This document shows positions 9,942-18,994 of a stretch of 59,902 bases of DNA, piece by piece. Origin of the DNA: Clostridia bacterium. GTDB taxonomy: Bacteria > Bacillota > Clostridia > Oscillospirales > Acutalibacteraceae. Numbering within the stretch: position 1 is the first letter of the stretch; each line of letters opens with the position of its first letter. The notes below the pieces were generated by a model that ran no database searches, was not told where the DNA came from, and saw only the letters and a list, made by a program, of their open reading frames with translations. Where the stretch lies: assembly GCA_017461235.1 (NCBI GenBank), contig JAFTYU010000035.1, forward strand, positions 1 to 59,902, given 5' to 3'. A program made the position numbers and the translations under genes.

Positions 9942-9970
9942 TTGAAAAAACAAAGTTTTATATGTATAAT
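9942..9970 (+). promoter_or_regulatory. SigmaA-type promoter of the dCMP deaminase/aldolase unit
   Basis: TTGAAA (9942-9947), 17-base spacer, TATAAT (9965-9970), about 57 bases before the start codon at 10027. Confidence 0.85.
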
Positions 9971-10026
9971 GTAAAAAGTTGAAGTGCGTTTTATTGAACG
10001 CAGACTTTAATTCAGGAGGAACGGTT

Positions 10027-10527
10027 ATGGCTAAAAGGGAAGGCTACATCTCTTGGGATGAGTTTTTTATGGGCGCGGCTATGCTTTGCGCTAAACGAAG
10101 CAAAGACCCTAACACACAGGTCGGTGCCTGTATCGTCAATAACGAAAACAGGATTTTATCCGTAGGCTATAACGGCTTCCCTTCAGGCTGCGATGACGAC
10201 ACATTCCCTTGGGAACGCAGCGCGGACGACGCTTATGATACAAAATATCCTTACGTGTGCCACGCAGAGCTCAATGCAATTCTCAACTGCCGCGGCAGAA
10301 GTCTTGCAGGTAGCCGTATCTACGTTGCTCTTTTCCCCTGTAACGAATGTGCAAAAGCAATTATTCAGAGCGGTATTTCGGAAGTTGTTTACCTTTCCGA
10401 CAAATATGCCGACACTTCTTCCACAAGAGCGTCAAAGCGTATGTTTGACGCCGCAGGCGTAAAATATACACATCTCGTTCCCGAAAGCAAAGAGATTGTA
10501 CTCGACCTCAGGGAAGAAAACGTTTAG
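10027..10527 (+). CDS. Deoxycytidylate (dCMP) deaminase family protein
   Basis: A 166-residue zinc deaminase. The start at 10027 is set by AGGAGGA 6-12 bases upstream; an upstream ATG at 9979 is close to the promoter and lacks a site. Zinc ligands are visible: CHAELNAI (the H-A-E catalytic motif) and PCNECAKAI (the two cysteines). ISWDEFFMGAAMLCAKRSKDP and VGYNGFPSGCDDD are typical of dCMP deaminases, which turn dCMP into dUMP for thymidylate synthesis. A broader cytidine/deoxycytidylate specificity is possible. Followed after 33 bases by the aldolase gene on the same transcript. Confidence 0.88.
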   Translation: MAKREGYISWDEFFMGAAMLCAKRSKDPNTQVGACIVNNENRILSVGYNGFPSGCDDDTFPWERSADDAYDTKYPYVCHAELNAILNCRGRSLAGSRIYVALFPCNECAKAIIQSGISEVVYLSDKYADTSSTRASKRMFDAAGVKYTHLVPESKEIVLDLREENV

Positions 10528-10560
10528 TTAAAAAATTTTTAAAATATAGGAGTGTTTTAA

Positions 10561-11427
10561 ATGCCTTTAGTAAACGCAAAAGACATGCTCACAAAAGCAA
10601 AAGCAGGCCACTATGCAGTAGGCCAGTTCAACATCAATAACCTTGAATGGACAAAATCCATTCTCCTTACCGCACAGGAAATGAACTCTCCTGTTATCCT
10701 TGGTGTTTCCGAGGGTGCCGGTAAGTATATGTGCGGTTTCAAAACCGTTGCTGATATGGTTAAAGCAATGATTGACGAGCTTAAAATCACTGTTCCTGTT
10801 GCACTTCACCTTGACCACGGTTCATACGAAGGTGCAAAGGCTTGTATTGAAGCAGGCTTCTCATCAATTATGTTCGACGGTTCTCACTACCCCATCGACG
10901 AAAATATCGCAAAAACAAAAGAGCTCGTTGCTACTTGCGAAGAGTTAGGTCTTTCTCTTGAAGCAGAGGTTGGTTCTATCGGCGGTGAAGAAGACGGCGT
11001 TATCGGCGCAGGCGAATGTGCTGACCCCGACGAATGCAAAATGATCGCTGACCTTGGTGTTACAATGCTCGCAGCAGGTATCGGTAACATCCACGGCAAA
11101 TATCCTGAAAACTGGGCAGGTCTTTCTTTTGACACTCTTGCAGCTATTCAGGAAAAAACAGGTACAATGCCTCTCGTTCTCCACGGCGGCACAGGCATCC
11201 CTGCTGATATGATTAAAAAAGCTATCGACCTTGGTGTTTCCAAAATCAACGTTAACACAGAATGTCAGCTTGCTTTCCAGGAAGCTACAAGAAAATACAT
11301 TGAAGCAGGCAAAGACCTTGAAGGCAAAGGCTTCGACCCCAGAAAGCTTCTTGCTCCCGGCTGCGAAGCTATCAAAGAAACTGTTCGTGAAAAAATCGAA
11401 CTTTTCGGTTCTAAGGACAAGGCTTAA
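10561..11427 (+). CDS. fba: Class II fructose-1,6-bisphosphate aldolase
   Basis: A 288-residue zinc-dependent aldolase (ketose-bisphosphate aldolase family), full length for the short Firmicutes type. Visible motifs: VALHLDHGSYEGAKACIEAG (zinc ligand His in LDHG), IMFDGSHYP, LEAEVGSIGGEEDG (active-site Glu region), GNIHGKYPENWAGL, VLHGGTGIP and ISKINVNT-like VSKINVNTEC. It cleaves fructose-1,6-bisphosphate to DHAP and glyceraldehyde-3-phosphate in glycolysis; tagatose-bisphosphate activity cannot be excluded but the gene is not in a tagatose operon. Codon use is GC-richer and very regular, as expected of a highly expressed gene. Confidence 0.93.
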   Translation: MPLVNAKDMLTKAKAGHYAVGQFNINNLEWTKSILLTAQEMNSPVILGVSEGAGKYMCGFKTVADMVKAMIDELKITVPVALHLDHGSYEGAKACIEAGFSSIMFDGSHYPIDENIAKTKELVATCEELGLSLEAEVGSIGGEEDGVIGAGECADPDECKMIADLGVTMLAAGIGNIHGKYPENWAGLSFDTLAAIQEKTGTMPLVLHGGTGIPADMIKKAIDLGVSKINVNTECQLAFQEATRKYIEAGKDLEGKGFDPRKLLAPGCEAIKETVREKIELFGSKDKA

Positions 11428-11499
11428 TCTTAAAAAGCGGAGCCGTACCGTTCAGGTGCGGCTCAATCTATATTCAATCTATATAACAGGAGTACCATT

Positions 11500-12147
11500 A
11501 TGGCAGAAAACAAAAAAGCCGCAAATGACAAGACCAGGCAGATATTTAATATAGTTTTTGCCTGCATCGCTGTAGGTGCGGCAGTTGCAACGTTGCTTAT
11601 GACCCCCTTCGGCAAACGCCTTTTGGGTAAAAACGAGAAAGAAACAACAACCGCAATACAACAGGAGCAAACCGCTGTTTCCGAATCCACAACGCAAAAG
11701 CCGACAATTGCATCAACTGCTTCAAAGGAATATCCTTCCGTTTCAGTTCCCAAGCCCACCGAGCCACAGATAGATCTCTATAAAAACTATACTTTTTTTA
11801 TAGATAAAAGTGTGTTTGATTACACCGAAAATGAAGGTGTAACCACTCTCACCGGCAAGGAAAACAGCAATGTGATAATCACGGTTACTCCCTATAAATC
11901 TATAAGCTACACAAGTCTTTGCACTAAAACTGCAAAATCTCACCCTAAGGATGAAAAGCAGCCTGAATTAAACACAGAAAATCTGTATTCTGCATACCAT
12001 TCCGACACAAACGGCACAACAACCACCGTATATTGTGTTGACGACGGCAATGGTGGAAGTATAAGAATCAAATTAGAGCGCCCCACGGGTGCTGATGAGT
12101 ATGATAAACATTTTGAAATACTCGTGTCTATGTTTAAGGTTAAATAA
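11500..12147 (+). CDS. Single-pass membrane protein of unknown function
   Basis: A 215-residue protein with AGGAG before its ATG. Residues 1-17 are charged, 18-38 (FNIVFACIAVGAAVATLLM) form one membrane helix, residues 45-90 are a Thr/Ser/Pro-rich linker, and the remaining 120 residues form an exported beta-rich domain (ending YDKHFEILVSMFKVK). The topology suggests an anchored surface domain. I recognise no family. It is the last gene before a strong terminator and lies 72 bases after fba. Confidence 0.75.
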   Translation: MAENKKAANDKTRQIFNIVFACIAVGAAVATLLMTPFGKRLLGKNEKETTTAIQQEQTAVSESTTQKPTIASTASKEYPSVSVPKPTEPQIDLYKNYTFFIDKSVFDYTENEGVTTLTGKENSNVIITVTPYKSISYTSLCTKTAKSHPKDEKQPELNTENLYSAYHSDTNGTTTTVYCVDDGNGGSIRIKLERPTGADEYDKHFEILVSMFKVK

Positions 12148-12154
12148 AAAGGTT

Positions 12155-12194
12155 AAAAGACCGCCTTTCGCAGATTTGCGGAAGGCGGTCTTTT
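12155..12194. terminator. Bidirectional terminator between converging genes
   Basis: An 18-bp stem (12155-12172 with 12177-12194, one G-T wobble, 4-base loop) flanked by A-run and T-run, between the stop at 12147 (+) and the stop at 12198 (-). Confidence 0.93.
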
Positions 12195-12197
12195 ATT

Positions 12198-14396
12198 TTA
12201 TTTATTGTACTCAAACACTGTATCATATGTGCCGCTTTCAAACTCATATTCTTCATCGTCAAGATAAAGTGTGGCATGAGAGCCTGTGGGAATTGTGAAT
12301 GAGAATTTACACTCATTGCCGTTACCTGTATATTCCCAGGAAGACACAATCTCTCCGTTATCCGTAAGAATACGGGCTTTAGCGTAACCTAATTCTTTAA
12401 TGGGAAGGGGTCTGAAGATTATATGCTTATAACCGGGCTCATTGAAATCGCTGTCAATACCTGCAACGGTTGTGTAGAGCCAATCACCCACAGAGCCGTA
12501 TGCATAGTGGTTAAAGGAGTTCATTTCCGGAGTTGCAAAAGAGCCGTCTTCCTTCATACCGTCCCAACGTTCCCACATGGTTGTTGCACCCCTTGTTACA
12601 GGGAAAAGCCATGACGGGAAGCTTTCTTTAAGAAGTAATTTATACGCAAGATCGCTTCTGCCGAGCTTTGTGAGAGTATGAAGAAGGTAAGGTGTTCCTA
12701 CGAAGCCTGTCTTAAGGTGACCGCATTCTTCAATATCCTTAATAAGCTTTGAACCTTCACGGTTAATATCGTCAGTAATATCGAAATAAACTGCAAGTAC
12801 GTTTGCTGTCTGTGTTTCGTGCTCGGTTTTGCCTGTATTGAGATATTTTTTTCTGTACGCCTTGACAGACAAATCATAGAGTTCTTCAAAATAACTCATA
12901 TCTTCGCCGATAAGCTTGCCCATTTCAATGAAAAGGCGGTTTGAATATATAAGGTATGCAGAACCGATAAGATTTTTATCGGTAAGTCCGCCTGTTGCTT
13001 CGTTACCTGCGTCAAGTGAAAGCCAGTCGCCGAAATGGTGATCGTGTGTATCAAAAAGGCCGCGTTCACTACCCTTTGACTCCATAAAGAGTATCCATTT
13101 TTTCATTGACTCAAACTGGTCTTTGATTATTTGAGTATCTCCATAAGTTCTGTATACCCAATAAGGCACTATAACCGCAACATCGGCCCATGCAGACGAA
13201 CCGTGTGATTCCCAATCGTGCAAATCGGGAACAACGTCTGTAACTGCGCCGTTTGCACGCTGGTCTGCGGCAACATCGTGCATCCATTTTTTAAAGAATT
13301 TTTTTGTTCTGTAGTTTATTGATGCGGTGCGCGCAAAAACCTGTGCATCGCCTGTCCAGCCCAAACGCTCATCACGCTGATTGCAGTCTGTGGGTATATC
13401 AAGGAAATTACCTCTCTGACCCCAAACAATATTTTCATAAAGCTGCTGTACAAGCTCGTGTCCACAAGCAAAATAGCCCGTACGCTTCATATCGGAAAAT
13501 ACCACAATTGCCGTAAAATCATCGGGGTTGATATCATTTTTATCAAAGCCCTCAAGCTTAACGTAACGGAAGCCCTGATACGTGAAATGGGGTTTGTATG
13601 TATGCTCGTTACCGTCTGAAACAACTTTGATTTCTACCTTGGCACCACGCATATTATCAATATAGAAATTGCCGTATTTATCAAGAACCTCCGCGTGATA
13701 AAGGCGGTACTCTCCACCTTTTTTTGCAGGAACCTTCCACTCAACGTAACCGGTAAGATTCTGCCCGAAATCAAGAACAGTTTCGCCCTTGGGTGTTGTA
13801 ATAATCTCCGCAACACTGATGCGCGCCATTTCCCGCACTTCTTCGCCTTCCTGCGGAACGAGTATTTTTGTATCGATATCCCTGAGTTCTTTTACGGGGA
13901 ATTTTTCATCTGTATCGGCATTAAAGTCAACCGTCTCACCGTTGTAAACGTGGGAATAAAGAATATTGCTTTTTGAACACTCCCAGCTTGAATCCGTAGG
14001 AATAAAATCTTCTGTTCCATCCTCATATTCAATATGAAGTGCGGCAATAAGGGCATCTTCCCTGTCGGTAATACTCTCATAATGCTCATGGGGATTACCG
14101 TGATATCTTCTTCCGTTACCCAAAGCAATATCAAGAGTGTTACATTCTTCCATTAAACCTGTAACATCGTATTGCTGGTACTGAATACGCTTGCCGTAGC
14201 TTGTCCAACCGGGGGCAAAAATAAATTTACCGACTCTTGCACCGTTAAGGTATGCTTCGTAATAACCTAACGCTGAGCAAGTAAGTGTAGCTTTGAGTAT
14301 AGGTTTATCAATCCATACAACTTTATTGAAAACGGGACGGATATCACCCATATCAACATCTTGTCTTATAAAAAATGCGTCTTTGATTGTTTTCAT
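12198..14396 (-). CDS. Alpha-L-rhamnosidase, glycoside hydrolase family 78
   Basis: A 732-residue cytoplasmic enzyme (no signal peptide). The ATG at 14396 is chosen because CAGGAG lies 8 bases upstream. N-terminal carbohydrate-binding beta domains are seen in YYEAYLNGARVGKFIFAPGW and ALGNGRRYHGNP (bacterial rhamnosidase N domain). The (alpha/alpha)6 barrel carries the signature TDCNQRDERLGWTGDAQVF, which holds the general acid. The C-terminal beta domain ends with NGEIVSSWEY. It releases terminal rhamnose from plant glycosides or pectin (RG-I) fragments taken into the cell. It is transcribed divergently from rsmA and stands alone. Confidence 0.92.
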   Translation of the reverse strand: MKTIKDAFFIRQDVDMGDIRPVFNKVVWIDKPILKATLTCSALGYYEAYLNGARVGKFIFAPGWTSYGKRIQYQQYDVTGLMEECNTLDIALGNGRRYHGNPHEHYESITDREDALIAALHIEYEDGTEDFIPTDSSWECSKSNILYSHVYNGETVDFNADTDEKFPVKELRDIDTKILVPQEGEEVREMARISVAEIITTPKGETVLDFGQNLTGYVEWKVPAKKGGEYRLYHAEVLDKYGNFYIDNMRGAKVEIKVVSDGNEHTYKPHFTYQGFRYVKLEGFDKNDINPDDFTAIVVFSDMKRTGYFACGHELVQQLYENIVWGQRGNFLDIPTDCNQRDERLGWTGDAQVFARTASINYRTKKFFKKWMHDVAADQRANGAVTDVVPDLHDWESHGSSAWADVAVIVPYWVYRTYGDTQIIKDQFESMKKWILFMESKGSERGLFDTHDHHFGDWLSLDAGNEATGGLTDKNLIGSAYLIYSNRLFIEMGKLIGEDMSYFEELYDLSVKAYRKKYLNTGKTEHETQTANVLAVYFDITDDINREGSKLIKDIEECGHLKTGFVGTPYLLHTLTKLGRSDLAYKLLLKESFPSWLFPVTRGATTMWERWDGMKEDGSFATPEMNSFNHYAYGSVGDWLYTTVAGIDSDFNEPGYKHIIFRPLPIKELGYAKARILTDNGEIVSSWEYTGNGNECKFSFTIPTGSHATLYLDDEEYEFESGTYDTVFEYNK

Positions 14397-14414
14397 AATC
14401 AGCACTCCTGTCTG

Positions 14415-14443
14415 TTGACATATATTTTCCTAAAATATATAAT
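14415..14443 (+). promoter_or_regulatory. Consensus sigmaA promoter of rsmA
   Basis: TTGACA (14415-14420), 17-base spacer, TATAAT (14438-14443): both boxes match the consensus exactly. It lies in the divergent gap, about 50 bases before the rsmA start. Confidence 0.92.
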
Positions 14444-14491
14444 TAATATATCCCACTTGGGATTTATTTTCAATACCTTTCGGAGGCAATA

Positions 14492-15346
14492 ATGAAAAAT
14501 CTTTCCGATATAAACGTTATAAAATCAGTTATGGCACGTCATGGTGTAACCTTTAATAAGGGTCTGGGTCAAAACTTTCTTGTAGACCCTGATGTATGTC
14601 CTGCTATGGCGGAAGCCGCAAACCTTGACGAAAACACCTGCGTTATAGAAGTTGGTCCCGGTGTAGGCGTCCTTACCGCGGAACTCGCAAAAAGAGCCGG
14701 CAAGGTTTTAAGCTTTGAGGTTGATAACAGACTGCTGCCCGTGTTAAAAGAAACCCTGGCGGATTTTGACAATGTGGAAATCATCAACCAAGACGTTATG
14801 AAGGCAGACCTTAAAGAAATCATAAACGAAAAATGCAAAGGTATGGATATAGCCGTGTGCGCCAACCTGCCCTACTATATAACATCACCGATAATTATGC
14901 TTCTTCTCGAAAGCAGACTCCCTATTAAATCCGTCACCGTAATGGTGCAGAAAGAAGCGGCAGACAGGCTTTGCGCTGAAGTGGGCAGTCGTGACGGCGG
15001 AGCAGTTACGGTAGCAGTAAACTATTACGCAGAAAGTGAGAAGCTTTTCTTTGTACCGAGAGACTCATTCCTTCCTCCGCCGAAGGTTAACAGTGAAGTT
15101 ATTCAACTCACGGTACGAAATGCACCGCCCGTAAATGTAAAAAGTGAAGAAAACTTCTTTAAGCTTGTAAAAGCCGCATTCTCTCAAAGGCGAAAAACCG
15201 CAGAAAATTCCATAAGCGCCTGTACGGGAATACCCAAAGACATGGTAGCTCAAGCCCTTTCACAGGCAGGACTTGAAAAAACCGTCAGAGCCGAAAAATT
15301 GACTATGTCGGATTTCGCTGCGCTTTCGGACATACTTTTTGAATAA
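14492..15346 (+). CDS. rsmA: 16S rRNA (adenine1518/1519-N6)-dimethyltransferase RsmA
   Basis: A 284-residue protein starting after CGGAGG. SAM-binding motif I is VIEVGPGVGVLTAELAK; KGLGQNFLVDP precedes it as in all KsgA/RsmA proteins; motif IV is ANLPYYITSPI. The C-terminal helical domain has FSQRRKTAENS. It dimethylates two adjacent adenosines near the 3' end of 16S rRNA during 30S maturation. Full length for the family and probably monocistronic, since a 22-bp terminator follows directly. Confidence 0.95.
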   Translation: MKNLSDINVIKSVMARHGVTFNKGLGQNFLVDPDVCPAMAEAANLDENTCVIEVGPGVGVLTAELAKRAGKVLSFEVDNRLLPVLKETLADFDNVEIINQDVMKADLKEIINEKCKGMDIAVCANLPYYITSPIIMLLLESRLPIKSVTVMVQKEAADRLCAEVGSRDGGAVTVAVNYYAESEKLFFVPRDSFLPPPKVNSEVIQLTVRNAPPVNVKSEENFFKLVKAAFSQRRKTAENSISACTGIPKDMVAQALSQAGLEKTVRAEKLTMSDFAALSDILFE

Positions 15347-15350
15347 TTAT

Positions 15351-15398
15351 AAAAAACGGCTGTAAAAAACTTTTGAAAGTTTTTTACAGCCGTTTTTT
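15351..15398. terminator. Bidirectional terminator with 22-bp stem
   Basis: Arms 15351-15372 and 15377-15398 around a TTGA loop, with A6 and T6 ends. It serves rsmA on the plus strand and touches the stop codon of the dockerin gene on the minus strand. Confidence 0.93.
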
Positions 15399-16762
15399 CA
15401 GTTGAATGTTTCTATAAGAGTTTCCAGAATTATTTTGTCGGTCGTGTCAATTTTTCCGTCATTGTTCAAATCCGCTTTTGCTTTTTCAAGTTGGGATATA
15501 TCTTCTTTTTTCATCATCTTATTAAATGCGAAAATATCAAGGGCATCAACACAATAATCACCGTTAAAATCACCGCGTATGCCGTCAAATATTTTATATC
15601 CGCCATCCAAGGATTGATTGACAATCTGCGTATAATCCTGCAAATTTACTGTATTGTCTTCATTAAATTCGGCGCCTTTCTGCTCAATGTCGCTCAAAAA
15701 ATCAAGTTCGTTGATGTATCTTTCCGATATCATAACGTCAAGCACATCGCACACGCTGTCTCCGTTAATGTCACCCTTGACACACAAAAGGAAATCCGCC
15801 GTGCTTTCGCCGTTTTTCAACTCAACAACAGTTCCCGTTCCCCAAAATCTCAATGTATTGTGAGATGGAGTCACCGTATAATCGGCATTGCTTTCGAAAA
15901 GCATATTGCTTTTATTTACGAGATATTTGTCTGTGTATAAATATTGTTCTTCAAGATCAGGTATAACGCTTTCGTTATAACCAAGGAACATACCGCCTGC
16001 CGATGTCACCGCCGCAACAGGAGCACTGTTCACGGGAGCAACCGCAAAACTCTCTGACGTGAAAACATTTTCTCCCACATTTAAAACATTCCTGCCAAAA
16101 ACCGTAAAGGGCGTCTGAGAAGGCTCTTTAAAATCAAGGGAACGCACCGTTACACCCTCAATATTTTCAGGTATAAACACAACTTCATCCTGTGTTTTAA
16201 TTGATGTTACGGTAACACTCTCCTGTATTGAATATTCAAAATTATTCGTATCATCTGTATCGGTCTCCTTAAAGCCGACAGGTGTTTTTTTATAAATATC
16301 GTTTTCTTCGTCGTTATCGTCTGTTATAAATTCTTTCACATAGATTTTTATATCATTGGCACTTTTACGGGATGTTTTTGCTCCGAGCACAAACTCACAC
16401 ACCGCAGTTTTTGCTGTTTTGCTAACACCCGTGTGGGAAACAAACGCACCCACACAACCCGAGCCGTCGGCAAGAGTCCCGAAAACCCAGACTCCCGGAA
16501 AATTGTCAGTTTTCTCCCCTTCTGCAGAAGGAGTTCCTGATGCGGCGCCTTCTTTTAATTCATATAGTTGGGTATCATACTCAAGCACCGTAAATAGAGA
16601 AACAAGCTTTTCTATGTTGTGCGCATAAATCACAACGCGTATTTCTCCATCGGCAGTTTCACTCATCTGCGCACTTACGGGGATATCTGTCTGCGCAAAT
16701 GCAGTAGTATTCAGGGATATAACAATGATAATAACAGAAAGAATGACTGCAAGTTTTTTCAT
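15398..16762 (-). CDS. Secreted protein with dockerin-type repeats
   Basis: A 454-residue protein. I choose the ATG at 16762 (MKKLAVILSVIIIVISLNTT, a signal peptide) because AAGGGGG precedes it; the frame stays open upstream into the RNase P terminator. Residues 30-150 (PVSAQMSETADGEIRVVIY, LEYDTQLYELKEG) resemble a cohesin-like beta sandwich. The C-terminal part has dockerin calcium-loop units: GDINGDSVCDVLDV, GDFNGDYCVDALDI and ADLNNDGKIDTTDK. Dockerins bind cohesins to assemble extracellular complexes, so this may be a scaffold-associated protein. The only transcription signals directly upstream are those of rnpB. Confidence 0.75.
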   Translation of the reverse strand: MKKLAVILSVIIIVISLNTTAFAQTDIPVSAQMSETADGEIRVVIYAHNIEKLVSLFTVLEYDTQLYELKEGAASGTPSAEGEKTDNFPGVWVFGTLADGSGCVGAFVSHTGVSKTAKTAVCEFVLGAKTSRKSANDIKIYVKEFITDDNDEENDIYKKTPVGFKETDTDDTNNFEYSIQESVTVTSIKTQDEVVFIPENIEGVTVRSLDFKEPSQTPFTVFGRNVLNVGENVFTSESFAVAPVNSAPVAAVTSAGGMFLGYNESVIPDLEEQYLYTDKYLVNKSNMLFESNADYTVTPSHNTLRFWGTGTVVELKNGESTADFLLCVKGDINGDSVCDVLDVMISERYINELDFLSDIEQKGAEFNEDNTVNLQDYTQIVNQSLDGGYKIFDGIRGDFNGDYCVDALDIFAFNKMMKKEDISQLEKAKADLNNDGKIDTTDKIILETLIETFN

Positions 16763-16781
16763 AATATCCCCCTTCCTATAT

Positions 16782-16812
16782 AAAAAATTGCAAGAGCATG
16801 GGACCCTTGCAA
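16782..16812 (-). terminator. Terminator of the RNase P RNA gene
   Basis: A 7-bp stem (TTGCAAG/CTTGCAA, 16788-16794 and 16806-16812) with an 11-base loop, followed on the minus strand by six T. It sits only 20 bases before the start codon of the downstream gene. Confidence 0.75.
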
Positions 16813-16826
16813 ACCTTTGACACAAT

Positions 16827-17170
16827 ATTCGGTAAAACTGTAAGCCGGGTTCTGTCGTTTAAGGCAATCATCTATCTACACCTTGCGTTGCCGCAAGGTT
16901 CAAGCCACCCTTCGGGGTTGCAAAAAATCGCTGTCCGGCTGACTCCCCTGTCGGTGTTGCATCGGGTAGGGTTTACATGGCCGTGATGTCTCCACCACGC
17001 CGGTGAGCTCTTACCTCGCCTTTCCACCCTTACCGAAAAATCGGCGGTATATCTCTGTTGCACTTTCCCTAAGGTTACCCTCGGCGGCCGTTAGCCGTTA
17101 CCCTGCCGTGTGATGCCCGGACTTTCCTCGTCTGTGCAAAGCACATCCGCAACTGCCCATTTTACCGAAT
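16827..17170 (-). ncRNA. rnpB: RNase P RNA, bacterial type A
   Basis: About 344 nt on the minus strand. Conserved blocks are present in the right order: GAGGAAAGTCCGGGC near the 5' end, AGGGTGGAAAGGCG-type core, GTAAACCCTACC, and the 3' block GACAGAACCCGGCTTA. The two ends pair as helix P1 (5' ATTCGGTAAAA with 3' TTTTACCGAAT), which fixes the boundaries to within a few bases. It is the catalytic RNA that trims tRNA 5' leaders. Expressed from its own promoter at 17176-17204, divergent from gltX. Confidence 0.96.
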
Positions 17171-17175
17171 GATTT

Positions 17176-17204
17176 ATTCTACATTAAATTTGAAGTTTAG
17201 TCAA
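17176..17204 (-). promoter_or_regulatory. Promoter of rnpB
   Basis: On the minus strand TTGACT (17204-17199), 17-base spacer, TAGAAT (17181-17176), ending about 6 bases before the inferred RNA 5' end. Confidence 0.85.
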
Positions 17205-17219
17205 GTTTTTATATATAAA
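17190..17219 (+). promoter_or_regulatory. Possible gltX promoter overlapping the rnpB promoter
   Basis: TTGAAG (17190-17195), 18-base spacer, TATAAA (17214-17219) on the plus strand, about 100 bases before gltX. The -35 box lies inside the opposing rnpB promoter spacer. Weaker match than the rnpB promoter. Confidence 0.45.
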
Positions 17220-17322
17220 GTATATTAATACAAAAAAATTTGCCCAAAACTATTGATACTTTCACGTTTTTCTGCGATAATAAGATGTCAAATTATTGAT
17301 TAATAAATTGGAGTTTTATAAT

Positions 17323-18981
17323 ATGAATTACGATTGCAATATGCTTGCCGATTTACTTTTCCCTCATATTACGGGAACTGTTGCCGAGCTGGAAGAAAAA
17401 TATCCCGAAAGGAAGCTTAAAGATGGGGCGCGTGTTACACGTTTTGCACCAAGTCCCACAGGCTATCTGCACATCGGCGGTCTTTTCGGTGCACTTGTTG
17501 ACGTGCTTACCGCAAAGGCTACAAACGGCATTTCATATCTTCGTATTGAAGATACTGATAAAAAGCGCGAAATTGATGACGGTGTTTCCGCAATAATCAA
17601 CGGGTTTGATTCCTTTGGTATTGAGTTTGACGAAGGTGTTACAGGGTTCAACCGTGAAAAAGGCGATTACGGCCCCTACACACAAAGCAAACGATCTGAA
17701 ATATATCAGACCGTTGCAAAAGAATTAGTTAAGAAAGGGCTTGCTTACCCTTGCTTCTGTACTGCCGAAGAGCTCTCCGCTATCCGTGAAGAACAGGAAA
17801 AAGGCGATGCTCTTATATGGGGTTATTTCGGTAAATGGGCAAAATGCCGTGACCTTTCTTTTGAAGAAATTGAGAAAAATATCAAAGCAGGCAAACCCTA
17901 TGTACTGCGTTTTCGCTCCGACGGTCAGGAAGATAAACGAATTTTCTTCGACGATATTATCCGCGGTAAAATTGAAATGCCGGAAAATATCATTGATGAA
18001 GTTCTTTTGAAATCCGACGGTATTCCCACGTATCATTTTGCCCACGCCTGTGACGACCATTTTATGAGAACAACTCACGTCATCCGCGGCGAAGAATGGA
18101 TTTCATCCGTGCCCAAACACATTGCTCTTTTCAAGGCTTGCGGTTTCCGCGTTCCCAAATATGCCCACACACCACAGGTTATGAAAATTGATGAAGACGA
18201 CGGCACAAAGCGCAAGCTTTCAAAGCGTAAAGACCCCGAAGCCGCAGTCAGCTACTTTGCAGAAGAAGGCTTCCCCAAAGAAAGCCTTATTGAATATCTT
18301 CTCACCTTGCTCAACTCCAATTTTGAAGACTGGCGCAGAGCGAACCCGCGCGAAGATGCTTTCAGCTTTCCCTTTAACCTTAAAAAGATGAGCCCCAGCG
18401 GTTGCCTTTTTGACCTTGTCAAATTAAACGACGTCAGCAAAAACACCGTTTCGGTAATGGACGCAGACACGGTTTACGGCTATATCGCAGATTGGTCGAA
18501 AAAATACGATGAAGATTTCTTCAAGGTATTCACCGCCGACCCCAAACGCTCACGTGATATTGTAAATATTGACCGCGAAAGTCCTAAGCCCCGTAAAGAT
18601 ATCGCAAAATGGAGCGAAGTCAAAGAGTATTTCGCGTATATGTTTGAAGAATATTACACCCCGTCTTTTGAGCTTCCCGAAAATATTGCAAATGAAGATG
18701 CAAAGGCAATTCTTCAAAAATATGCGGAAGTTTATGATGAAAACGACGATAAAGACGTTTGGTTCTCAAAAATCAAAGATTTATGCGAGCCATTAGGCTT
18801 TACACCCAACGTAAAAGAATACAAAAAGAATCCGGAGCTTTTCAAAGGTCACGTAGGTGATGTCTCAACGGTTATCCGTCTTGCCGTTACGGGCAGAAAA
18901 AACACGCCCGACCTTTGCTCTATTATGAAGCTTTTGGGAAAAGATACAGTTAAATCACGAATCGATAACATTATCGTTTAA
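17323..18981 (+). CDS. gltX: Glutamyl-tRNA synthetase
   Basis: A 552-residue class I aminoacyl-tRNA synthetase. The ATG at 17323 has TTGGAG nine bases upstream. HIGH motif: [20 protein letters not shown]-type motif: [12 protein letters not shown]. It carries the 35-residue N-terminal extension ([22 protein letters not shown]) seen in a subgroup of Clostridial GltX proteins. It charges tRNA-Glu. Because glnS follows directly, it need not be a non-discriminating enzyme that also charges tRNA-Gln. The 13-base gap to glnS indicates one transcript. Confidence 0.93.
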   Translation: MNYDCNMLADLLFPHITGTVAELEEKYPERKLKDGARVTRFAPSPTGYLHIGGLFGALVDVLTAKATNGISYLRIEDTDKKREIDDGVSAIINGFDSFGIEFDEGVTGFNREKGDYGPYTQSKRSEIYQTVAKELVKKGLAYPCFCTAEELSAIREEQEKGDALIWGYFGKWAKCRDLSFEEIEKNIKAGKPYVLRFRSDGQEDKRIFFDDIIRGKIEMPENIIDEVLLKSDGIPTYHFAHACDDHFMRTTHVIRGEEWISSVPKHIALFKACGFRVPKYAHTPQVMKIDEDDGTKRKLSKRKDPEAAVSYFAEEGFPKESLIEYLLTLLNSNFEDWRRANPREDAFSFPFNLKKMSPSGCLFDLVKLNDVSKNTVSVMDADTVYGYIADWSKKYDEDFFKVFTADPKRSRDIVNIDRESPKPRKDIAKWSEVKEYFAYMFEEYYTPSFELPENIANEDAKAILQKYAEVYDENDDKDVWFSKIKDLCEPLGFTPNVKEYKKNPELFKGHVGDVSTVIRLAVTGRKNTPDLCSIMKLLGKDTVKSRIDNIIV

Positions 18982-18994
18982 GGAGATAATCACT

